A stretch of DNA of 64,000 bases from SXOA01 sp046593355. Lineage in GTDB: Bacteria > Planctomycetota > Planctomycetia > Pirellulales > Pirellulaceae. The position numbers and the translations under genes were made by a program. The stretch is from positions 62,001 to 126,000 of the forward strand of contig JBKJNY010000109.1 of the NCBI GenBank assembly GCA_046593355.1, in the 5' to 3' direction. The notes beneath the pieces were generated by a model. The model was not told the DNA's origin. It did no database searches and saw only the letters and a program-made list of their open reading frames with translations. Below are positions 42,623 through 50,320 of the stretch, in pieces (position 1 is the first letter of the stretch; every line of letters starts with the position of its first letter).

Positions 42623-44122
42623 TCAAACCGATATCGGCAGCGGCTGCACGACACGAGCCGGCCTGGTCGTCACGCTCAGCTTCTCCGCCAACTCCGGCAG
42701 TGGCACATGGCCGTCGCGGTAGAGGACGTTGTAGGCACAAAACGGAATCACATGACCGCTTGGCAGCACATGGTGCGTGCAGCATTTCATCAGCCGGCGG
42801 ACATCGAAGTTGTAGGCGTCGAGGAAACTCGTGATCGTGATCCGGAACAGGTTCTCGGCACCGAGCTCCTGGGCGAGGACTTTGGAGAAGAACTCATTGG
42901 CGGGAGTGGAGGAAGGAGAGAGCAGCGGCAACTCAGAACCTTGAACCTCGAACTTTGAACCTTGAACTTCTTCTCCGCACCCTCCGCTGCAGCACGCCTG
43001 CCTGCCCAGATACTGCATGATCAAGTCCCGCGACTTCTTTCGCGTGAAGCTGATGCCATTGGCGAGCAGATCGAGGTTCGCCTTCGCGTCAATGAACCGT
43101 GTCACCGGGACGGCAGTGCTCCCCTGCCGATAGGCGATGGCAATTTGATGGCAATTTGGATGGGCGCACGGCAGCGGCAGGAAGTCGCTCTCCGCAAACA
43201 GGCCGCGCGTCTGTCGAGCGACGCCGGCGATCACATCGGGATACGTGATCCGCCGCTCCAGTTGTTCCGGCAGCACGTGCCGCCCGCTGTACGTCGCCGG
43301 TTGGAAACTAATGCCCGTGATGTTGGAACGGGATAGGCCAAACTCCACTAGCGGCCCCATCTGCTCGTCGTTCACGCCTCCTTGTAATGTGGCGACCAAT
43401 GTGACGTGAATGTCGGCTGCTTGCAGGGCATCGAGCGCCGCCAGCTTGATCTCCAGCAGCGGCTCGCCGCGAAGTGCGCGATAAACGTCGTCGTGCATCC
43501 CGTCGAACTGGAAGTAGATTTCCATCCGCTCCTTGTGCCGGGCTACGAGATCGACGAGCGCCGGATCCTTGGCGAAGCGGATGCCGTTGGTGTTGATCAT
43601 CACGTAGTCGATTTCCCGCGACAGAGCATACTCAACGATCTGCGGCAACTGCGGGTGAATCGTCGGCTCACCCCCGGAAAGCTGGCAGACTTCGGCTCGC
43701 CCTTCCACCTCCACGAGCCGGTCAATCTGCCTCTTGCAGTCCGCCAGCGAGAGATGCTTGCCCCCCGGACTGCTGCCGGCGTAACACATGGGGCAAGTGA
43801 GATTGCAGGACGAGGTAATTTCCAGCACCCCCACGCACGTATGCTGCTCATGTTCGGTGCATAAGCCGCAGTCGAAAGGGCACCCCTTGTCCGGCTCAAT
43901 CCCAAACTTGGCGGGCGTCTTCGCCGGTAGGGCAAACTCCATCTGGTCGTACCACTTCCGGTCCGAGCAGACAAAATCCTCGCGCACTCCATGCGTGGGG
44001 CAAGTCTTGCGGAAGTACACCCGCCCACCGCGATCAATAATTTTCGCCGGCACCAGCGCCAGGCATTCCGGGCAAAGGCTCTGCGTGGTGCCGAGGAAAG
44101 TGTAGTTACGATGCAATGTCAT
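42623..44122 (-). CDS. Radical SAM protein related to tetraether lipid synthase (Tes, MJ0619 family)
   Basis: This 499-residue protein starts at ATG 44122, coupled to the upstream gene by ATGA. The N-terminus has CPEC (17-20) and TCPTHG (Cys41). The family hallmark CPFDCGLC (81-88) with HTC (96) comes next, followed by the radical-SAM cluster CNLTCPMC (106-113). GGEPTIHP and the GTP/SAM-binding region follow. Additional Cys residues near the C-terminus (CCSGGC, CCTHH) suggest further iron-sulfur clusters. This arrangement matches Tes and related bacterial membrane-spanning-lipid enzymes, which couple alkyl chains. Specific substrate assignment is inference. Residues encoded by 42936-42967 (EVQGSKFEVQGSE) come from a minisatellite inserted in frame. 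Confidence 0.85.
   Translation of the reverse strand: MTLHRNYTFLGTTQSLCPECLALVPAKIIDRGGRVYFRKTCPTHGVREDFVCSDRKWYDQMEFALPAKTPAKFGIEPDKGCPFDCGLCTEHEQHTCVGVLEITSSCNLTCPMCYAGSSPGGKHLSLADCKRQIDRLVEVEGRAEVCQLSGGEPTIHPQLPQIVEYALSREIDYVMINTNGIRFAKDPALVDLVARHKERMEIYFQFDGMHDDVYRALRGEPLLEIKLAALDALQAADIHVTLVATLQGGVNDEQMGPLVEFGLSRSNITGISFQPATYSGRHVLPEQLERRITYPDVIAGVARQTRGLFAESDFLPLPCAHPNCHQIAIAYRQGSTAVPVTRFIDAKANLDLLANGISFTRKKSRDLIMQYLGRQACCSGGCGEEVQGSKFEVQGSELPLLSPSSTPANEFFSKVLAQELGAENLFRITITSFLDAYNFDVRRLMKCCTHHVLPSGHVIPFCAYNVLYRDGHVPLPELAEKLSVTTRPARVVQPLPISV
42936..42967. repeat. In-frame minisatellite in the radical SAM gene
   Basis: Degenerate 7-8 bp units of the GAACCTT / GAACCTC / GAACTTT type run for 32 bp. 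Read on the minus strand they encode EVQGSKFEVQGSE, which has no counterpart in the fold. Confidence 0.75.
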
Positions 44123-44796
44123 GGTGATGCAACCACTCGCTCTTTGGTCATGCGATGCGAGTATTCCTCGGCCAGGGACCGCACGCGGCGAATAATCTGC
44201 CCCAGCACGATTCCCGTAAGGCCCAGGCTCAGCACGGTAATCAACTGCGTGACCATCGGAACCGCGTGGTCCTGGTCGAACCATTTTTTGTCCGCCAGAC
44301 CGACCAAGGCCAAATATCCCAAGATCGATCCGAGCGTGGCAAACCAGACCAGCCCCAGGCTGAACCGGAGGGCCGCCAGTGCCAGGATCAGGAAGAAGAT
44401 CAGCACCAGCGGACTAGCGGGACCGTCCGGCGCAGGGCTCTTCGCGCCATGATCCACGCTGGCCAAAGCCGTCAACAGCAGCAGATCGCAGCCGGTGGTG
44501 ACGTATTTGAGGAATGCCGGAAACACTCGCATCCGCAGGCAGAGCAGCACCGCGAGGGAAACCATCGTCGCCGCGACGGCCAGCGCGGTGACCTTCTGGT
44601 GATAGGCCGCAAAATCTTCCGCATCGCCGGCTGGAGGAAACCAGTGATACTGGGCCAGCTCGACCAGATAGAACACGCCGATGGCCAGGATGCGGAGCAG
44701 GTTCGTCCGCCCCTCCCCCTCATATTCCTGCCACCGCTCGACGATATACCACTGCCGGTCCGCCGCCGGATTTGCTCCCTGCACCGCGGTCGCCAT
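44119..44796 (-). CDS. Six-helix membrane protein coupled to the radical SAM gene
   Basis: This 225-residue protein starts at ATG 44796 (MATAVQGANPAADRQWYIV). After ERWQEYEGEGRTNLLRIL come about six membrane helices (from FYLVELAQYHWF to ITVLSLGLTGIVLGQII). It ends in a short coiled-coil-like tail (RRVRSLAEEYSHRMTKERV). The layout resembles the membrane-anchor half of bacterial membrane sensors or adenylate cyclases, but no output domain follows. The TGA stop overlaps the start of the radical SAM gene, so the two are probably made in concert. An anchor or partner role for the enzyme is inferred. Confidence 0.7.
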   Translation of the reverse strand: MATAVQGANPAADRQWYIVERWQEYEGEGRTNLLRILAIGVFYLVELAQYHWFPPAGDAEDFAAYHQKVTALAVAATMVSLAVLLCLRMRVFPAFLKYVTTGCDLLLLTALASVDHGAKSPAPDGPASPLVLIFFLILALAALRFSLGLVWFATLGSILGYLALVGLADKKWFDQDHAVPMVTQLITVLSLGLTGIVLGQIIRRVRSLAEEYSHRMTKERVVASP

Positions 44797-44977
44797 AAGA
44801 CTGCTCCCCGTGATTTGCCGCACCAGTAGATCGGCCCGCTTTGTCGCCGGTCCTGATTGTGGACCTTTCCGCCCTCGCAATCAAGCGCCGAGGGCCCGCA
44901 CTTTCCGGCAACCTGCTTTTGCCTGAGAACCCTTTCCGCAATTCCCGTGTCCCCTTATCATGGAGTGCTCGCGCCCC

Positions 44978-45059
44978 GGAGGGTAAGCGAATGGCTAGCG
45001 GCCACACTGGAAATGTGGTGCCGAGAAATCGGTTGCGAGTTCGAGTCTCGTGCCCTCCG
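44978..45059 (+). tRNA. tRNA-Ser (anticodon GGA)
   Basis: The 82-nt cloverleaf has acceptor stem GGAGGGT/GCCCTCC (last pair T-G), and anticodon stem CCACA/TGTGG with loop CTGGAAA (anticodon GGA). It has a class II long variable arm (TGCCGAGAAATCGGTT) and T-arm GCGAG/CTCGT. The discriminator is G, as expected for serine, and no CCA is encoded. Confidence 0.95.
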
Positions 45060-45066
45060 CTCTCCC

Positions 45067-45098
45067 AGGCCGCCCGCGTAACCCACGGGCGGCCTTTG
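45067..45098 (+). terminator. Hairpin terminator after tRNA-Ser
   Basis: A perfect 10-bp stem AGGCCGCCCG/CGGGCGGCCT with a 9-nt loop lies eight bases after the tRNA. The T-tract is short (TTT), so it may need help, but placement is typical. Confidence 0.7.
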
Positions 45099-45145
45099 CC
45101 TTGCGCCCTGGTCGTCGGTGGCGACTTCGTGCCGGTCGAAACCCC

Positions 45146-46747
45146 ATGCCGCTCCGCTTGACGAACCTGGAACTGCCGGTGCAAGAGCCGGAGGAAATGC
45201 TGGGCGAAGCAATCGCGTTGCGGTTAGGCTTGCCGGCGGTGGAGTTACTCGAGTGGCGGATCTTGCGGAAGAGCCTGGATGCGCGGTCCCGCGAAGCGCT
45301 TCGGTTCGTCTACACCGTCGTCGTCACCTGGCCAGGAGAAGCGGACTGGATGCAAGGCCACGCGGGACACCGCGAAGTGGAGCAGTTCCAGCCGGCGAAG
45401 TTTGATGAGCCGCTCCCTGGCAGCGCGCCGCTGGAGGGGCGGCCGGTGGTGGTTGGCTCCGGTCCCGGCGGACTCTTGGCCGCGTACTATCTGGCCGTGC
45501 GGGGCTATCGGCCGCTGGTGCTGGAACGGGGAGAGGCGGTGAAGGAACGGGTCAGTGCCATCCGGTCCTTTGATCGAGGTGGCAAACTGGATCCGGAGAA
45601 CAACTATCTGTTCGGTGAAGGAGGGGCAGGCACGTTCAGCGATGGCAAGCTCACCTGCCGGCTGAGCGGCCCCGATGTGGACTGGGTGCTCGAGCGGCTG
45701 GTCGATTGCGGCGGCAAGCCATCGATCCGCTACGAGCAGCGGCCCCACTTGGGGAGCAATCGCCTTCCCATGCTGGTCCGCAATTTCCGCCGGCGGATTG
45801 AGGCGCTCGGCGGCCAGTATCGTTTTCGCTGCCGGATGGAGGATTTGGACATTCGGGACGGCTGCATTCGGGGCGTCAGCACATCGGGCGGTTATGTAGC
45901 CTCGTCCGCGGTCATCCTGGCCATCGGGCATAGCGCCCGCGACACCTACCAAATGCTGCACCGCCGCGAGGTTCCCATGCAGGGGAAGGCGTTTCAACTC
46001 GGCCTGCGCATCGAGCAGCCACAGCAACAGGTGAACCACCACCAGTACGGCAGCGCAGAGTATCTGAAAATCTTGGGGGCCGCCGACTATACCGTGGTGG
46101 CTCGCGGCCAACCCGATGTGTTCACCTTCTGCATGTGTGCCGGCGGCGTGATCATTCCCAGCGTTTCAGAGCCGGGAATGTTCTGTACCAACGGCATGAG
46201 CAACTCCCGTCACGACACCTCATTCGCCAACAGCGGCGTGATGGTGACGCTTCAGCCACACGAGTTTGGCAGCGACCATCCGCTCGCGGGCGTCGAACTG
46301 CAGCGACGATTCGAGGCGGCTGCTTACCACTTGGGCCGGGGTGCCTACTCCGTCCCCATCCAGCGTGCCGTGGACTTTCTGGCCGGACGAACACCCGCTC
46401 CCGGCGAGCGGTTCGAGTGCTCCTATCCGCGAACAGTGACGCCGGCGAATCTCCTCTCGGTCTTGCCGGCGACCGTCGGACTCGCTTTGAAAGCCGGTCT
46501 GTCACTGATGGACCGGCAATGGCGGGGGGATTTTTTGCGGAACGCCACGCTGGTCGGTCCCGAGATGCGCGGCAGTTCGCCCCTGCGCATCGCGCGGGAA
46601 CCGGGTTCCCGCGAGACGCCCGGAATCGCCGGGTTGTATCCCGTGGGGGAAGGTGCCGGCTATGCGGGCGGCATCATCAGCGCCGCAGTCGATGGCCTGC
46701 GAACCGCCAAAGAAGTGGTTCGGCAATTTGCCCCGCTCGGGAGCTGA
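45146..46747 (+). CDS. FAD-dependent oxidoreductase (COG2509-type)
   Basis: A 533-residue flavoprotein starting at ATG 45146 (MPLRLTNLELPVQEPEEML). A small N-terminal domain of about 95 residues precedes the FAD-binding Rossmann motif VVGSGPGGLLAAYYLA. The family motif NYLFGEGGAGTFSDGKLTCR follows, with VILAIGHSARDTYQML, CMCAGGVIIPS and the C-terminal FAD contact GEGAGYAGGIISAAVDG. These mark the widespread COG2509 family of uncharacterised dehydrogenases. The substrate is unknown. The gene begins about 48 bp after the tRNA-Ser terminator. An inverted repeat (46756-46839) lies at its 3' end. Confidence 0.9.
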   Translation: MPLRLTNLELPVQEPEEMLGEAIALRLGLPAVELLEWRILRKSLDARSREALRFVYTVVVTWPGEADWMQGHAGHREVEQFQPAKFDEPLPGSAPLEGRPVVVGSGPGGLLAAYYLAVRGYRPLVLERGEAVKERVSAIRSFDRGGKLDPENNYLFGEGGAGTFSDGKLTCRLSGPDVDWVLERLVDCGGKPSIRYEQRPHLGSNRLPMLVRNFRRRIEALGGQYRFRCRMEDLDIRDGCIRGVSTSGGYVASSAVILAIGHSARDTYQMLHRREVPMQGKAFQLGLRIEQPQQQVNHHQYGSAEYLKILGAADYTVVARGQPDVFTFCMCAGGVIIPSVSEPGMFCTNGMSNSRHDTSFANSGVMVTLQPHEFGSDHPLAGVELQRRFEAAAYHLGRGAYSVPIQRAVDFLAGRTPAPGERFECSYPRTVTPANLLSVLPATVGLALKAGLSLMDRQWRGDFLRNATLVGPEMRGSSPLRIAREPGSRETPGIAGLYPVGEGAGYAGGIISAAVDGLRTAKEVVRQFAPLGS

Positions 46748-46755
46748 TACGACAG

Positions 46756-46839
46756 ACACAAGCCTGAAGCGCAAGCGAAGGAAGGTATCACTTTCTTGGC
46801 GATTCTGAGCCTTCCTTCGCTTGCGCGTCAGGCTGGTGT
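46756..46839. repeat. Paired 27-bp-arm inverted repeat, copy 2
   Basis: The left arm ACACAAGCCTGAAGCGC... (46756-46782) pairs with 46813-46839, 25 of 27 positions. It fills the gap between two convergent genes and is closely related to the element at 20472-20576. Confidence 0.85.
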
Positions 46840-46857
46840 GAGAATGCGTCCTGGCTT

Positions 46858-47940
46858 CTATCCCACCGGCTGCTCGGTCTCGGCATATATCCGGGCGAAC
46901 TGCTTCTCCTGGCGCTGCTCCCAGCCCCGCTTGTGGTAGGCGTAGCCGGCGATGAGGGGGAGGGCGATGGTGGCTTCGCTGAAGACCATCTGCTCGTAGG
47001 TGGTATCGACCTTGCCCCAACTGGAAGCTTCTTTCAGCGTGCTGCCGGAGAGAGCGCCGTCGCGCGTGTCGGCGACCGTGATCTGGATGGCGTACTTGTG
47101 CATCTGCGGCTGGTCCCCACCGTCCTGGGCCATCAGGATATCGGCAGAAACGACAATGTCCTGGGCGAAGTTTTTGGGAACGCCGCCGCCAATCATGAGG
47201 AGGCCAGTCACCGGGTTGTTTAGCTTGATCTGCGTCAGCTCGTAGAAGTCCTTGGCGCTGTCGAAGGCGGTGGTGCCGCGGCCGGCGCGGAGCCGTTCGT
47301 GATAGTGGGCGACGATGCCCAGACCGGCGGAACAATCCGAGAAGGCCGGGCAGAAAATCGGCACGCCGCATTGATACGCCGTCTGCACGATGGAGTCGGC
47401 TTTGGCGGCGGTCTCCAGGTGTTCTCCCATCTTGTGGATAATCTCGCGGGAGGAATAGTTCCGCGGCGGCAGCTCGTCGGCGATTTTCTTGACGGTTTCG
47501 TCGCAAATCCGCAGCTCGTCTTCGTCAATCAGCGTGTCGTAAATGCGGTCGATGGAGTGGTCCCGCAACATCCCGTCGTCCATCCCGCTCTTCAGCCGTT
47601 CCGCCGCGATGTAGTGCTTGTAGCCGAGGGCTTCGAAGAAGTCCTGGTCGACGATGTTCGCACCGGTGCTGACGATGGCATCGACCATGCGGTTCCTGAT
47701 CATGTCGATGAAGACCTGCTTGAGCCCCGCGCTGATCAGCGAGCCCGCCAGGCAGAGAATGACGCCGCATTCCGTGTCCCGCAGCATCCGGTCATAGATA
47801 TCCGCTGCCCGGCCCAGATCCCGGGCGCTGAATGCCATCTGTTGCATTGCCTCCACCAGCGGCACCACGTTGTGGCGCTTGATGTCGATGTGCTCGACGG
47901 TGTCTTGCAGAAGCTCGCGTTTGCTGGGGTTGTAGGACAT
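46858..47940 (-). CDS. Deoxyhypusine synthase-like protein
   Basis: A 360-residue member of the deoxyhypusine synthase/homospermidine synthase fold. It has GVILCLAGSLISAGLKQVF, the NAD-binding VSTGANIVDQD, CPAFSDCSAGLGI, MIGGGVPKNFAQD and EASSWGKVD, the last holding the active-site Lys of the family (WGK). Eukaryotic and archaeal enzymes modify eIF5A with spermidine; bacteria lack eIF5A. Bacterial members are thought to act on polyamines, for example making homospermidine, or on unknown proteins. Function here is therefore open. Convergent with the flavoprotein gene. Confidence 0.9.
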   Translation of the reverse strand: MSYNPSKRELLQDTVEHIDIKRHNVVPLVEAMQQMAFSARDLGRAADIYDRMLRDTECGVILCLAGSLISAGLKQVFIDMIRNRMVDAIVSTGANIVDQDFFEALGYKHYIAAERLKSGMDDGMLRDHSIDRIYDTLIDEDELRICDETVKKIADELPPRNYSSREIIHKMGEHLETAAKADSIVQTAYQCGVPIFCPAFSDCSAGLGIVAHYHERLRAGRGTTAFDSAKDFYELTQIKLNNPVTGLLMIGGGVPKNFAQDIVVSADILMAQDGGDQPQMHKYAIQITVADTRDGALSGSTLKEASSWGKVDTTYEQMVFSEATIALPLIAGYAYHKRGWEQRQEKQFARIYAETEQPVG

Positions 47941-47967
47941 GGTAGAGGGCAGAGGTTAGAGGTGGTG

Positions 47968-47988
47968 GGGTAGGCTTCCAGCCTGCCC
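47968..47988. repeat. Solo TCC-triloop hairpin
   Basis: GGGTAGGCT-TCC-AGCCTGCCC: a 9-bp stem with one G-T pair. It contains the GTAG end and TCC loop of the paired-hairpin family, but no second hairpin is obvious nearby. Confidence 0.55.
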
Positions 47989-48116
47989 AGATTCGTCAGC
48001 AGGAAATTTTACACTGCTCGACTTTCTGAGCTAGTGGCTGCGCCAAGATTTGCGATAGGAAGTTTCGCTCGGCTAAGATGGAGCGAAGTCAGACTGGCGT
48101 CCTTCGGAGTTGTTTC

Positions 48117-48929
48117 ATGCTTGCCGAGCCCCTCTTCGCTCTCCTGCAAACCCGCCACGAGCGGATTGTGCCGGCCGTCCTGCAGGACGCGCTCATGGAC
48201 GGCGCAGGGTTGCCAAAAGCGGACGCCGTTCGTGCCGCCCATCGCTGCCGCGGCATCCTGGCGGAGCGGCTGACGCATAAGCAGGGTGAGGGAGCGCGGG
48301 GGAGCCTGGCCCGACAGCAGATTGAGACGATTCTCGTGCCGGCAGAGCAGATGATGAAGTTGACGCCGCCAGTTTCGGTCCACTGGCTTCAGATTGACGA
48401 TGCGGGGCTGATTATTCCTGCCGACTATCACGGCCAGACCCAGATGGTGCCCTGGCCCAACGTCTTTGTTATCAGCAGCGGCCTGGTGGAAAAGCGAGTC
48501 GAAAAACGAAAGCCGCACGAAGTGGTGGAGGCGCGGGGACGGCACAGTATCATTGTCACCGAGTACAGGGTTGAGCGAAAACTGGAGCAGCAGCACATCA
48601 CCGAAGTCCTCGGCCTCTCCGCCGACGGCAAGCTGCTCCACTTTCGGTTGCACGCCCACCGGCTCCACAAGCAGCAAGTGCCGCAGGGAGGTCCGGCGGC
48701 CTCGGTCTTCGAAAAGTATCTGCTACTCCTCGACGACCTCGTCTTGCGTTGCCAGTGGGCGGAGGTCAGCCCGGAGACGCGGCTGATTCTGGCGGATCGC
48801 AAGGAACGCCCGCCGGAGGTTGCCGGGAGGCGGCCGTATGACTTCGATGCAAAGAGCTTTGACCTTTACAATCGCTGGCTGTTGCAACTTGTCGCCCTGC
48901 GAGAGAAAGGACTGATTGCGGCAAGCTAA
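48117..48929 (+). CDS. Protein of unknown function
   Basis: This 270-residue soluble protein starts at ATG 48117 (MLAEPLFALLQTRHE), with GGAG eleven bases upstream. The N-terminal 75 residues are helical. The middle is beta-rich (SVHWLQIDDAGLIIPADYHG, HSIIVTEYRVERKLEQQHI, LLHFRLHAHRL) and the C-terminus is helical (YDFDAKSFDLYNRWLLQLVAL). No motif is recognised. It is convergent with the GIDE/ankyrin gene and divergent from the deoxyhypusine-synthase-like gene. An opposite-strand frame over it lacks any start signal. Confidence 0.65.
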   Translation: MLAEPLFALLQTRHERIVPAVLQDALMDGAGLPKADAVRAAHRCRGILAERLTHKQGEGARGSLARQQIETILVPAEQMMKLTPPVSVHWLQIDDAGLIIPADYHGQTQMVPWPNVFVISSGLVEKRVEKRKPHEVVEARGRHSIIVTEYRVERKLEQQHITEVLGLSADGKLLHFRLHAHRLHKQQVPQGGPAASVFEKYLLLLDDLVLRCQWAEVSPETRLILADRKERPPEVAGRRPYDFDAKSFDLYNRWLLQLVALREKGLIAAS

Positions 48930-48933
48930 GTGC

Positions 48934-50211
48934 TTACTCCTTGGCCCCGGCTTCGCGCAGGAGTTTTACCAGATCATCGCGGCCAAGCTCGCTGGCGCGT
49001 TTCAACAGAGTCCGCCCGTTGGAATCTTGAGCATTGGGGTCGACGCCGCGATGCAGCAAGGTCTTCAGCCTGGCCGGTTTGTCACCTTGAATTGCGTGAA
49101 AGGCGTCCTGCTCCCGGCGGCGGATGGTGTCGGGAGATCGCAGATAGAGTTGCATCGCCCCATAGACTGCGGCATTGGCGATGACGAGTATAATCAGCCC
49201 GCCAAAGAACCGGCTCACCATCGAGCTGCGGGCCTTCTTGGCCACTCCCTCCGCGCTGCCGCGGATCAGCCGATTGGGGGAACTACCGCGCTTGGGTAGC
49301 AGGCCGCGCTTCAATTCGTTGTAGGTGCCGATAACGCAGACCGTCTCTCCCACGGCAACGCGTTTCTCCGTCATTCTGGGAATCACCGCAAACGGCTTGG
49401 AAAAATCTTCGTCGTAGTCCTCCTCATCTTCATCCACATCGTCATCTTCATCCTCGTCTAAATCTTCTTCTTCCTCCTCCTCTATTTCCTCATTCATGTC
49501 CGGGCCGGCCTTGAGCAGCCGGGCTTCATCCCTCGCCGCCAAGTCTTGCAGCAGGTCGAGCGGAAAGAGCGATTCGACCGTCACGTTCCCCAGCCGCATG
49601 TTTTTTTGGACGAGGCCGTCTTCATCCGACCAGACGTCGTCGAATACGGCGAGAATCGTGACCATCTTCAGTCCGGTCCGATTCTCGAACTCGGTTCCCT
49701 TCAAGAACTGATAGCCGTTGCTGGCAGCCACGAAGCCGTCACAAAACAAATCCGGATAGCCTTCCAGGACGGGAAAGCCGAGCAGCTTGACGTCCCCGTG
49801 CTGCGAGCGGATGACGCACGGTGTCATCAGAAAGCCGGTGAAGTCGGAGCCGGCATTGGTCTGTCCTTTCGAGGTGTCGGCAGCGCGGCCGAGGTCGTAC
49901 TCGCAGAGGACGCACTCCTTGCCGCTGAAGGGGGCAATCAGCGGCTTCTCAATCGGATGGATGGTGCCGCTGACCGCCACGATGCGGCGGTCCGCCAGCG
50001 CGATGCCGTGCTGCGACGCGGAGGCCAGCGACCAGTCCCGCAGGGCAATCCGGGCACCCATGATCGACCCCATGCAGCCCGCGACAATCAGCCCCACGAT
50101 CAGGCTGGCGATGATGCTCCCCGGCGGATCAAACGCATGGTCCAGCCAGTACCAATAGCCGGCAGCGAGGGCGAGCCAGAGGACGAAGGCCATCGTGCAG
50201 CCGCGAATCAT
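48934..50211 (-). CDS. Membrane protein with GIDE-like domain, acidic linker and ankyrin repeats
   Basis: A 425-residue protein starting at ATG 50211, with AAGGAG nine bases upstream. Two N-terminal helices (about 6-24 and 31-54) precede a domain resembling GIDE, the domain between the membrane helices of MULAN-type E3 ligases: SGTIHPIEKPLIAPFSGKEC, then CEYDLGR. A run of some 30 almost uninterrupted Glu/Asp residues follows (about 255-285). After a third helix near 340-360 come one to two ankyrin repeats (LLHRGVDPNAQDSNGRTLL, ASELGRDDLVKLLREAGA). There is no RING finger, so ligase activity is not implied. A scaffold or stress role is a guess. Confidence 0.7.
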   Translation of the reverse strand: MIRGCTMAFVLWLALAAGYWYWLDHAFDPPGSIIASLIVGLIVAGCMGSIMGARIALRDWSLASASQHGIALADRRIVAVSGTIHPIEKPLIAPFSGKECVLCEYDLGRAADTSKGQTNAGSDFTGFLMTPCVIRSQHGDVKLLGFPVLEGYPDLFCDGFVAASNGYQFLKGTEFENRTGLKMVTILAVFDDVWSDEDGLVQKNMRLGNVTVESLFPLDLLQDLAARDEARLLKAGPDMNEEIEEEEEEDLDEDEDDDVDEDEEDYDEDFSKPFAVIPRMTEKRVAVGETVCVIGTYNELKRGLLPKRGSSPNRLIRGSAEGVAKKARSSMVSRFFGGLIILVIANAAVYGAMQLYLRSPDTIRRREQDAFHAIQGDKPARLKTLLHRGVDPNAQDSNGRTLLKRASELGRDDLVKLLREAGAKE

Positions 50212-50268
50212 GTTACGAATCTCCTTGCGGCATCAATTCAGCCCAGCCACGCCGCGTGCCGGCAATAC

Positions 50269-50274
50269 TATAAT
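50269..50274 (+). promoter_or_regulatory. Candidate -10 box for the isomerase-like gene
   Basis: TATAAT lies 47 bp before the start codon in the divergent intergenic region. No matching -35 was found. Confidence 0.3.
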
Positions 50275-50320
50275 GGCTGGCGCTATCCGGCAACCACATC
50301 ATCTTCTAGAGGCTCCTTCC

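Noticed and set aside
48009..48677. 222-residue minus-strand frame
   Set aside because: Competes with the plus-strand gene at 48117, which has a ribosome binding site and a more protein-like composition; not excluded absolutely.
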